From positions 1-64,000 of the forward strand of contig JBMOLL010000072.1 of NCBI GenBank assembly GCA_049325415.1: a DNA stretch of 64,000 bases, given 5' to 3'. Below, piece after piece: positions 10,051-17,428 of the stretch (position 1 is its first letter; every line of letters begins with the position of its first letter). The stretch comes from JBMOLL01 sp049325415. GTDB taxonomy: Bacteria; Bacteroidota; Bacteroidia; Bacteroidales; GCA-2748055. The notes below the pieces were generated by a model, which was given only the letters and a program-made list of their open reading frames with translations, was not told where the DNA came from and did no database searches. A program made the position numbers and the translations under genes.

Positions 10051-10085
10051 GGAAAACAGCGTCTCTGACTTAGCGACTGTTTTCC
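10051..10085 (-). repeat. Intercistronic hairpin inside the sugar operon
   Basis: Perfect 9-base arms GGAAAACAG (10051-10059) and CTGTTTTCC (10077-10085) lie in the 111-base gap between the exported six-hairpin gene and the transporter gene. No T run follows on the minus strand, so it is not a standard terminator. It may protect or process the mRNA, letting the first gene be expressed at a different level from the next three. Confidence 0.5.
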
Positions 10086-10146
10086 TTCTCCGTTTTAGTT
10101 TTATTGTTTCACTGCCTGTTTCATACTTTCAGTTTGGCCCGCTGTG

Positions 10147-13100
10147 CTATTCATAGCAGATCTCCACCTCAGCCGGGAAAACATTTACCGGAATTTCCCC
10201 CGCGCTGAAGCCGGAAACGGGCTCACCATTCACCTTAACGGATACAGGTTTTACCGATCCGTTGAAATTCCTGATCCGGATCCCGTTCTCGGGAAGGCGA
10301 AGGTCCCCGTAAATGGAAAAACGGTAATTCCTGCCTTCCTTTTTCACTGCGTAGGAAAGTTCTCCGTACCAGGTCGGGAGGTTCTCCACACTCATGCCCT
10401 CGGGCGCATCGATCCAATCCTGGTAAAGTCCGGAAGCCAGCACCAGCGAGTGATCGTATTCATTTTCGTAAACAAACATTGTGCGGATGGCATTGATAAA
10501 ATCACTGCCGACCCAGGTATGGGGCATATCCCCTATAAAAGAGGGTGTTGAAGGATCCTTCCACACCACTTCCGCCCAGTGTTCCCAGCCGCGGGGACGC
10601 TGATTGGTCATGAAATAATCAATGAGTTCATGGGCGATGTCGGGTCTGTCAAGCAGGATAAACGAACCGATCAGCCGGTTTTCATAAGGCGTATAGTTAA
10701 CCCAGTTTAGTTGCCTGTCCCTCCGCTTCCGGAAAAAATCGTAATACCTGAAAAAGGTATTGTAGACTTCCGGCTGTGGAAGATTATTCAGCTCATTGCA
10801 GGGCGTCAGGGCGATGGTGGTGGATGTGGCATCGAAATCGCCCAGTTCGGCACAGCCGGGGATGTAATCGATCCCCTTGTTTTTCATGGCCAGGCGGATG
10901 GAACGGTAGAGGTTGGTCTCAAATTCCCGGTGAAAGGCAGAAATACGGTTATATGCCTCCTCATTGCCCAGGATCCACTGGATATCTGCTGCTTCTTTCA
11001 GTCCGAGCACGGTGAAAAAATCATCCCAGTAGGAGTGCATGGGTTTGGCCGAGTAGCCCTCATGACTGATGGATTCAGGCATCAGACCGTACAGGGACCG
11101 GATACTGTCGTTCCCGTTTTTGTAATAATCAGTCGTGCGCTGGCTTACCAGGAAAGAAATGTAATCAACAGCTTTCAGCACATGGCTGTTCATCGAGCGG
11201 AGAAAGGTGCTGTCTCCCGTAAACATGAAATACTCATGAACCAGGTAGATGAATTCCCCGTGACTGTCGTTCTCCGGTACCGGGTCGGGACCGCGGAAAT
11301 CGACGACGCAGGGGATCTTTCCGCTTTCGTACTGATAGCTGGCATACCAGCTGATGAAATCCTTTACTTCGGGAACGATTCCCGATTTCATCAGGGCAGA
11401 GGAAGTAAGTGCGCCATCCCTGATCCAGCTCCGCTCATAGGAACGCGAACCCGGCTGTATTCCTGCTTTGTCGCGGTTAATAAGGATGTAGGCCAGATTG
11501 GATTTATACGTGTTAACGAGCCGGTCTGCGGAAGGGGGAAGGTTAAAGCGGATATGGCTGACCTTTGCCGACCAGAAATCCCTCGCAGCATCAAGTTCCT
11601 TGAAGACTCTTCCTGAAGCAAGTGCTTCCCCTGCACTTTCCCGCCCGTAAAAGGGGGAAGCCAGGTAAAAGCTGACTGTTTGACCGGGTTCGAGGTGGAT
11701 CCGGTACATCAGCACCCCGCTGGCCAGCTGGTCCGGATCATTAACCGAAACAGACGGAGGCAGTTCGCCCTTCCGGATAAAATCGACAATATTCCCTTCC
11801 TGGAAGGCGGAAGCACCAAAGCCATCGGGTTTTTTCTGAGAGAGAAGCACCTGATCGTCGACAACAATACTTGCTCCTTCCATTCCGATATGGCTGATCT
11901 TCCCTGCCCCGCCCGTGTTATTCAGAAACTGGTAATAAGGATTAACCATCAGCGGACGGACCAGCAGGTAAAGAACAGGTTCAGCCGCTTTGTCCGACCT
12001 GTTTGTAAGGCTGTAGCGGATCCCGAGAACCGAGGAGACATTGGCTTCGCCGCAGGTGCTGATCTCGGTCCGCAGCGACAGGTCCTTCATTTCCCAGGTC
12101 ACCGATGGCAGAAAACTGTATTCATTCGTCACTTCCGGGTTCCGGAGCGACTGGGTGGTACTGACATTGCTCCAGTTGAAGAGCGAGTCGCCCATCCTGA
12201 TCATCGGTTCCACTGAGAACCTGGCCTTCTGAACCTCCACCATCCCGTCGGTATTGATAAGGGCTTCCTTCTCATCATTGTTCACCCCGTTAATGGTCCA
12301 GAAAGTAGCAGTACGTGAAAAATAACGGGGATAGTTGCCCGGCGGAGAATTCTCGGCAACATCGATCAGGAAATCATTCAGCGTCATGGAACTGCGGATA
12401 TCCGTAAAACGGACCTCCTTCACGCCGAAACCCTGCTTTCCGGCAGCTTCAAGAAGCCTGATCTTGAGAAACTTTCCTTCTGATTCAGGAAGGCGGATAA
12501 AACTTTGCTCATCCCGGTTATTCTTAATAAGGGCCATGCTTTCCCAGTTCCGGCCATCTTCCGACAGCAGGACCTCATAACTGCGTGCATACTGATCTTT
12601 CAGCCACTCGATCTGCAGACCGCCAAACTCCCTGCGGCCTGAGAAATCAAATAGCAGACACTGATCCTTTGCTGCCTTTCCTTTCCACGCTGTTTGCAGG
12701 GAATTATCAGTCGCAGCAGCCGGATCAAAGCCTTTGAGGGAACTTTTGGCGCTGACAACAGGTCGCGGATAAATCCCGGTCTCGGGAGGAAGCTTTTCGA
12801 AACGCAGATCATCCAGCCAGACAGTACCCTTGCCACCAACAAAGGAGGCGATGGTAAATTCGATCCGGTCGATCCGCTTCAGATTCTTGTCTTCAACCGG
12901 ACCCCAGGCAAAAGCGATATGACGCTTTTTTATCCGGATCTTTTTCCACTCACCCGGAAAGGAATAATTCCGGTTATTGACCCACCAGACATTATTACCG
13001 GTGCTGTCGATAAATTTGATTTCGAAATTATTACCCGGTGAATCGGCTTTCAGGTGAAATGTGAATTCATAATTATCGGGGAGATCAATGGGGAAGAATT

Positions 13101-13332
13101 TCTGAATCCCGCCATAGCCGGTACCCTTTGTAAAATCGTAATCGAAGCGCAGGGCCTGACCGCTTACACCCGGCTCGGTACCCAGCTTAACCTCAACTCC
13201 GTCGGAAACATTAAAGGACCAGCCTGAAGTGCTTTCCATTCCGTCGATCAGCTCTGCCTGCGCTTTCAGGGGAGCAGACAGCAATACAAAACAGGCCAGC
13301 ATGACTGCGGCCGTCAGATCCTGGATTCTCAT
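10147..13332 (-). CDS. Exported discoidin-containing six-hairpin (glycosidase-like) protein, family unassigned
   Basis: 1061 residues from the ATG at 13332, chosen because it gives a signal peptide (MRIQDLTAAVMLACF... ending near AQA); an in-frame Met 33 codons earlier would bury it. Residues about 28-180 resemble a CIA30/CBM11-like beta sandwich. About 190-312 look like an F5/8-type (discoidin) domain. About 320-570 is beta-rich. About 590-960 looks like an (alpha/alpha)6 barrel with SYERSWIRDGA (Asp639), MPESISHEG (Glu753), SYWDDFF (Asp770-771) and GWEHWAEVVW (Glu917, Glu921). The motifs recall GH15/GH63/debranching-type barrels, but I cannot place it in a named family. First gene of the operon with the GPH importer, GH35 and GH94, so it probably cuts or binds the polymer outside the cytoplasm. 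Confidence 0.75.
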   Translation of the reverse strand: MRIQDLTAAVMLACFVLLSAPLKAQAELIDGMESTSGWSFNVSDGVEVKLGTEPGVSGQALRFDYDFTKGTGYGGIQKFFPIDLPDNYEFTFHLKADSPGNNFEIKFIDSTGNNVWWVNNRNYSFPGEWKKIRIKKRHIAFAWGPVEDKNLKRIDRIEFTIASFVGGKGTVWLDDLRFEKLPPETGIYPRPVVSAKSSLKGFDPAAATDNSLQTAWKGKAAKDQCLLFDFSGRREFGGLQIEWLKDQYARSYEVLLSEDGRNWESMALIKNNRDEQSFIRLPESEGKFLKIRLLEAAGKQGFGVKEVRFTDIRSSMTLNDFLIDVAENSPPGNYPRYFSRTATFWTINGVNNDEKEALINTDGMVEVQKARFSVEPMIRMGDSLFNWSNVSTTQSLRNPEVTNEYSFLPSVTWEMKDLSLRTEISTCGEANVSSVLGIRYSLTNRSDKAAEPVLYLLVRPLMVNPYYQFLNNTGGAGKISHIGMEGASIVVDDQVLLSQKKPDGFGASAFQEGNIVDFIRKGELPPSVSVNDPDQLASGVLMYRIHLEPGQTVSFYLASPFYGRESAGEALASGRVFKELDAARDFWSAKVSHIRFNLPPSADRLVNTYKSNLAYILINRDKAGIQPGSRSYERSWIRDGALTSSALMKSGIVPEVKDFISWYASYQYESGKIPCVVDFRGPDPVPENDSHGEFIYLVHEYFMFTGDSTFLRSMNSHVLKAVDYISFLVSQRTTDYYKNGNDSIRSLYGLMPESISHEGYSAKPMHSYWDDFFTVLGLKEAADIQWILGNEEAYNRISAFHREFETNLYRSIRLAMKNKGIDYIPGCAELGDFDATSTTIALTPCNELNNLPQPEVYNTFFRYYDFFRKRRDRQLNWVNYTPYENRLIGSFILLDRPDIAHELIDYFMTNQRPRGWEHWAEVVWKDPSTPSFIGDMPHTWVGSDFINAIRTMFVYENEYDHSLVLASGLYQDWIDAPEGMSVENLPTWYGELSYAVKKEGRNYRFSIYGDLRLPENGIRIRNFNGSVKPVSVKVNGEPVSGFSAGEIPVNVFPAEVEICYE

Positions 13333-13392
13333 GTCTTTCTCGTTTACTAGTGCTTTCCGTCCCGGAAGGAAATACCTCTCCGGGTTAAAACC

Positions 13393-13422
13393 CAAATTTA
13401 TAAATATTCTCCATATCCGAAA
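13393..13422 (-). promoter_or_regulatory. Bacteroidota-type promoter of the sugar operon
   Basis: On the minus strand TAAATTTG (13393-13400) matches the -7 consensus TAnnTTTG exactly, and TTTC (13419-13422) stands 18 bases upstream as a -33-like element. The expected start of transcription is near 13386, giving a leader of about 55 bases before the ATG at 13332. Confidence 0.6.
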
Positions 13423-13542
13423 GCATAGCACCCAGTGAAGAAAAAAGGCCTGTCGGAATAATTATGTAGTGGGACTGGTAAATTTTTAAAACAAAAAATG
13501 AGACTTTACGTAGGAGCAAAATATATTATTCAAGCAATATCA

Positions 13543-13558
13543 AAATATCTTGATATTT
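13543..13558. promoter_or_regulatory. Candidate operator palindrome in the divergent region
   Basis: AAATATC-TT-GATATTT is a perfect inverted repeat in an AT-rich part of the 370-base region between the sugar operon and the histidine kinase gene. A further AATATC half-site lies at 13536-13541. It could bind a dimeric regulator acting on either side. No regulator gene is next to it. Apart from this and the promoter at 13393, the rest of 13333-13702 shows nothing recognisable. Confidence 0.35.
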
Positions 13559-13702
13559 CGTTATCTTAAAAAGACAAATTAATATTTACTTAGAGGAGAG
13601 TCAGATGAGTTTCGGGATTTGGAGGATCCTGATCATCAGACAGTAACAAAGGTGTTCGGTAGGGCAGACAGCACGCGGCAAAGTTTAAAACGGGGGGATT
13701 GA

Positions 13703-15055
13703 ATGATTTTACTTAAAGATATTATTGGCTTTTTTCGCCTGAAGGAATCGGAACGGGATATTCTCAGAAAGGAGATTGCCACAGAAAACATCCGGAGGGT
13801 ATTTTACCTTTCAATTATTGCGGTTCCGGTAAGTCTGACCCAGATCATTATTTTCTGGCTTAAACTGCCCGAGGCCACAGGGACGGAGTACCACTGGAGA
13901 ATGGGTATTATCTACTCTCATGCCGTTATTTCAATTTCTTTCCTTTTTCTCTCCCTGCTGCTCTTCTTTGCCTCCCGAAAAAACCTGCATTCCCTGCTGA
14001 TCAAGGTTGGGACCAATACAGTGATCCTTATCCTTCTTATTGCAGGTTCCGTCATTGTCGGCATCGATCAGCAGGTGACCACTTCCATCACCCCTTTCCT
14101 GATCACTTCCCTGATCACAGCCTTCGTTCTGCTGATCCGGCCCTTCATTTCGCTGATCTATTATTCCTTAAGCTATATCATCTTCTATTTCGTTATGGCA
14201 GCAGCCCAGGCCGATGAAGCCGTAATGATCTCCAACCAGGTGAACGGGATCACCGCATCGGCTGTAGGATTGCTGATGTCCTTCATTTTATGGAACAACT
14301 TTCTGACCAGGAGGAAACAGCAGCGTCTGATCGAAAGACAGAATGAGGAACTCAGAGAAGCCAATATATCGCGGGATAAGTTCTTTTCCATTATTGCACA
14401 TGACCTGAAAAGTCCGATGTCGACCATTCTGGGATTCATGGAAGTGATGGATATGACCCTGGAGGCCGGAGATGTTAAAAAAACAAGGGAAATGCTGAAG
14501 ATCGCAGATAACTCGACCCGGCAGACCCTCACCCTTCTTGAAAACCTGCTGATGTGGTCGAGATCGCAGTCGGGCAGATTGAATTCAAATCCCGATAAAA
14601 TCTTTCTCGGCTCCCTGATCCGCGACAGGATTAATAATCTCAGTGGTCAGCTCCTTGCAAAAAACCTCACGGTTGATCTTCATTCTGACGACAGTCATGT
14701 GGGGTATGCCGACCCGGAAATGATCAAAACCGTGATGAGGAACCTGCTTTCCAACGCCATCAAGTTTTCCTTTCCGGGACACAGGATTGAGGTCAAAACC
14801 GTGCCTGCAGAAAACATGATTGTTATCTCGGTAAGCGATACCGGCACCGGGATATCCCCCGAAAAAATGGACCGGCTTTTTAACCTGGCCACCACGCCTC
14901 TGTCCGAGGGAACAGCACATGAACAGGGAACCGGACTGGGCCTGATCCTCTGTAAGGAAATGATAGAAAAGCAGGGGGGACAGATCTCGCTGGAAAGTCA
15001 GGAGGGCAAAGGAACGACGGTAAGATTCACGGTTCCTCAGGCGCTCTCCGATTAA
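13703..15055 (+). CDS. Membrane sensor histidine kinase
   Basis: 450 residues. About six membrane helices (33-52, 68-90, 97-120, 126-145, 150-168, 183-200) are followed by a short coiled linker, then the dimerisation domain with the phospho-acceptor His233 in FSIIAHDLKSP and an HATPase domain with NLLSNAIKFS, DTGTGI and GTGLGL. All kinase boxes are intact. The sensor part is membrane-embedded with no large extracytoplasmic domain, so the signal cannot be guessed. No response regulator is adjacent; the nearest is the single-domain one at 39.4 kb. Its stop overlaps that of the convergent DUF5060 gene by 3 bases. It is read away from the sugar operon, and whether it controls that operon is unknown. 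Confidence 0.88.
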   Translation: MILLKDIIGFFRLKESERDILRKEIATENIRRVFYLSIIAVPVSLTQIIIFWLKLPEATGTEYHWRMGIIYSHAVISISFLFLSLLLFFASRKNLHSLLIKVGTNTVILILLIAGSVIVGIDQQVTTSITPFLITSLITAFVLLIRPFISLIYYSLSYIIFYFVMAAAQADEAVMISNQVNGITASAVGLLMSFILWNNFLTRRKQQRLIERQNEELREANISRDKFFSIIAHDLKSPMSTILGFMEVMDMTLEAGDVKKTREMLKIADNSTRQTLTLLENLLMWSRSQSGRLNSNPDKIFLGSLIRDRINNLSGQLLAKNLTVDLHSDDSHVGYADPEMIKTVMRNLLSNAIKFSFPGHRIEVKTVPAENMIVISVSDTGTGISPEKMDRLFNLATTPLSEGTAHEQGTGLGLILCKEMIEKQGGQISLESQEGKGTTVRFTVPQALSD

Positions 15056-16782
15056 TTTCCGGCCGGCTCCAGGATAAAAGCCATATCCTGGCCGACATAG
15101 GCGGCGTGTCCGTCCTTTATTTTCAGGACCGGCAGGTCGAAACTGATCCCGTTTTTCCCGGCCTTCACCACAAAATCCTCCTGTATCCCCGACTCCTCTT
15201 CATCGAGGAAACGTCCCCGCCAGGTATGATAGAGCCTGAGTTTATAGGAGCCTTCCGTGATCCCCGGAAGGAGTACTTTTTTTCCTGACAGGTCGGTTTC
15301 TGCATTCACCGCCCAGCCAATGATCATCTGATCGGAAACCAGGGCATAGACATCACATTCCTTTCCCTGGCTGTTGAGGGTTTTTAAGCCGCTCAGGGTG
15401 CTAAAGGGGATCTTCTCCGTAAACCTCGCCAGGCTCTTCATCTGGTTGGTGACCACATTGTCGTTCAGGGCATCGGAATAGGCCCACCAGAAGGGGGTCA
15501 TCGGCGAACCGGAGGCCATGGCCACCCAGATGGCATTATGATACTGGGCCAGGTAACCGGGCATGCTCATTTCATAAAAAGTATGATCCCAGCCGGTTTC
15601 AGGAATAATCACCGGCTTTTCGTAATTCTTCCACAGCCGGTCAAGGATGGCATGATAGTTCCGGTAACTGCTTGCCAGCGGATGGACAACAGCTTTATCT
15701 ATTTTCCCCGTTCCATTTACCGGGAAACCCTGGGCTTCGTACATCTCCCTCCCCGGCATATCAAAGAATTCATAAGCCTTGTCCCACCACTCAAAGACGC
15801 CCCCGCTCCGGGTGCCGGTGGTAAGGTGCTGCCAGGGGTCGTTCTGTTTGAAATAGTCGTGCACTTTTTGTGCCCAGCGGGTGGCACCCAGACTGTCGCC
15901 CGAAGCCCAGCCGTCGGTTCCGTTCACTTCATCGATCACAAACCAGAGCGCCAGTGAACGGCTGTATCCCCAGCGGGCGATCATGTAGCGGTAAAGCTTC
16001 TCCTGGTACTTCCAGGCCTCTTCGCTGCTGTAAAAATCCTTTGCCTTTGTTACCAGGGCATAGGGATTGGTATACCAGGCAATGTTCCCTCCGCCCCATA
16101 CCGTCTCCGACAGGAAGGAATGGAACCAGATGTTCAGGGAAAGCTGCATATCCCTTTTCTCCAGTTCCTCGAGCATCTCATCGATCTGTGAGCAGAGCAG
16201 CTGGTCGTAACGGCCAAGTCCCGTACCCCAGGTTTCAAGGGGCGTGATCAGATGACTGATATAATTCACACCCTTTTCCTGTAACTCATCAAGCACCTCC
16301 GGCTCCGTGGGTCCATTGTACCACATCCCCACCCCGTACCAGGGTACCCCGTCGGCATGTTCCAGGTATCGCTTGTTTTCCGCGATCCGGATGGGTCCGT
16401 GTTTTTCCGGACTTCCAACCAAAAACTTCCGGGCTTCGGTACCGGCTGTACCGTTCCGGTCGCGGACTTTCACCATGTAGGTCCACTGTCCCGGCTCATC
16501 GGCAGAAAAACGCACGGAGAACCCTCCCCGGTAGCGTTGACTGTAAAAACCGGGAACCCTCCATTCTTTTCCCGAGGGAGAAATAAAGACGGCTTCGAGG
16601 GAAACATCATCCGGGTCGAAGGGATTATCAAAAACGGCATCCAGGGATACCGACAGTTCGATCTTCTCGTAGGCAACGACTTTCTCCGGAAAGAGGAATA
16701 CCCGATTGATAGCGGGCTGGGCAGAAAGAACGGTAATACCGGCCCAGAGGGCCAGGACGGAGCTAAGGATCCTGGGTTTCAC
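15052..16782 (-). CDS. Exported DUF5060 clan-A glycoside hydrolase-like protein
   Basis: 576 residues with a signal peptide ending near LSA-QPA (about 21). Residues about 24-125 form an Ig-like DUF5060 domain; the TIM barrel follows. Glu285 in FVIDEVNG and Glu395 in VIIPETGWDH are placed as the acid/base and nucleophile of a retaining clan GH-A enzyme, and the WYGVGMWYNGP segment resembles the first strand region of DUF4038/GH140-like or GH5-like proteins. A C-terminal beta domain (about 470-576) ends it. The family acts on plant or microbial polysaccharides; substrate unknown. Single gene, convergent with the histidine kinase, and a possible partner of the nearby sugar operon. Confidence 0.72.
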   Translation of the reverse strand: MKPRILSSVLALWAGITVLSAQPAINRVFLFPEKVVAYEKIELSVSLDAVFDNPFDPDDVSLEAVFISPSGKEWRVPGFYSQRYRGGFSVRFSADEPGQWTYMVKVRDRNGTAGTEARKFLVGSPEKHGPIRIAENKRYLEHADGVPWYGVGMWYNGPTEPEVLDELQEKGVNYISHLITPLETWGTGLGRYDQLLCSQIDEMLEELEKRDMQLSLNIWFHSFLSETVWGGGNIAWYTNPYALVTKAKDFYSSEEAWKYQEKLYRYMIARWGYSRSLALWFVIDEVNGTDGWASGDSLGATRWAQKVHDYFKQNDPWQHLTTGTRSGGVFEWWDKAYEFFDMPGREMYEAQGFPVNGTGKIDKAVVHPLASSYRNYHAILDRLWKNYEKPVIIPETGWDHTFYEMSMPGYLAQYHNAIWVAMASGSPMTPFWWAYSDALNDNVVTNQMKSLARFTEKIPFSTLSGLKTLNSQGKECDVYALVSDQMIIGWAVNAETDLSGKKVLLPGITEGSYKLRLYHTWRGRFLDEEESGIQEDFVVKAGKNGISFDLPVLKIKDGHAAYVGQDMAFILEPAGN

Positions 16783-16985
16783 TTTTTCGTAGTTTTAGTT
16801 CAAAGGTAAAAATAGGGATTTGATCCCTGCCGGAAAATCAATTTTGTCTCAAAGTCTTTCAATGTTCTCCCATATCCGTCACAAAATAATCATCGCCGGC
16901 ATCCGGTCCTTCCCGGGATCAGGCCAGAAAGAGGTAAAACTGGGTACTGGAATTACTTCCTTGAAAAAAGTGATTCACCGAATCA

Positions 16986-17122
16986 AAATCCAAAATACAT
17001 TGCTTCGCTACGCTGCGCCCTGATTTTTATTTTCTGTGGCTGCTTACAAATCCCTTGCGGGCTTTGACGCATCCACAGAAAATAAAAATACCCGTTGCTT
17101 CCGCAACAGGTATTTTGGATTT
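16986..17122. repeat. Nested inverted repeats downstream of tRNA-Pro
   Basis: Two perfect inverted repeats are nested: an outer 13-base pair (16986-16998 with 17110-17122, AAATCCAAAATAC) and an inner 17-base pair (17023-17039 with 17073-17089, ATTTTTATTTTCTGTGG). The arms overlap the tRNA terminator stem at 17085-17116, so the long fold and the terminator cannot form together. The stretch 16783-17123 holds no credible gene besides this. Confidence 0.75.
17079..17116 (-). terminator. Terminator of tRNA-Pro
   Basis: On the minus strand the arms AAAATACC-T-GTTGC and GCAAC-G-GGTATTTT (17085-17116), with one mismatch, close a GGAA loop. T-rich sequence follows (17079-17088). It starts 8 bases after the tRNA 3' end, as expected of a tRNA terminator. 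Confidence 0.75.
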
Positions 17123-17123
17123 G

Positions 17124-17196
17124 TCGGGGTGAGAAGACTCGAACTTCCGGCCTCCACGTCCCGAACGTGGCGCGCTGCCAACTGCGCTACACCCCG
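17124..17196 (-). tRNA. tRNA-Pro (anticodon CGG)
   Basis: 73 bases on the minus strand. The acceptor stem CGGGGTG pairs with CACCCCG, discriminator A. The D arm is GCGC..GCGC, the anticodon stem CCACG/CGTGG encloses TTCGGGA, giving anticodon CGG, and the T arm contains GTTCGAGTC. The CCA end is not encoded. It reads codon CCG. A hairpin terminator lies just downstream. I saw no clear promoter upstream. Confidence 0.95.
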
Positions 17197-17211
17197 AATG
17201 ACTTACTTTAG

Positions 17212-17317
17212 CTTCAGCGAAGGTGATAATTATACACCGTTGCGAACTTTACTGGCAGGGCTCCGGAGGCACAATGGCAGCCGATATAAGCCTTTCTGCT
17301 GCAAGCTTTCGCTGAAG
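17212..17317. repeat. Spaced inverted repeat upstream of tRNA-Pro
   Basis: CTTCAGCGAA (17212-17221) recurs as its reverse complement TTCGCTGAAG at 17308-17317, with 86 bases between. It lies on the promoter side of tRNA-Pro. The stretch 17197-17428 holds no gene I can support. It may be a remnant of a small mobile repeat or chance; role unknown. Confidence 0.4.
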
Positions 17318-17348
17318 TCACAAAATTTGTGCCCACAAAAATAGTAAA

Positions 17349-17365
17349 TTCCGGGATATCCGGAA
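17349..17365 (-). terminator. Possible weak terminator after the heptose kinase gene
   Basis: TTCCGG (17349-17354) and CCGGAA (17360-17365) form a 6-base hairpin with a 5-base loop. On the minus strand it is followed by TTTACTATTTTT. It lies about 65 bases after the kinase stop. The interrupted T run makes it only a candidate. Confidence 0.35.
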
Positions 17366-17428
17366 AAAATACTTTAAAAAGATAAATTGTCTGTATCGTT
17401 GAACGGCACTCCGAATGTCCGGATTTTT

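Noticed and set aside
10711..11616. Plus-strand frame (301 codons) opposite the exported six-hairpin gene
   Set aside because: No signal, domain or promoter; explained by codon bias of the opposite strand.
16820..17023. 67-codon plus-strand frame between the DUF5060 gene and tRNA-Pro
   Set aside because: Short, no domain, ends inside the nested inverted repeat, no promoter.
17036..17344. 102-codon plus-strand frame across the tRNA-Pro region
   Set aside because: It is antisense to the tRNA and reads the typical false motif VRRLELPASTS produced by reverse-complement tRNA; it also crosses both inverted repeats.
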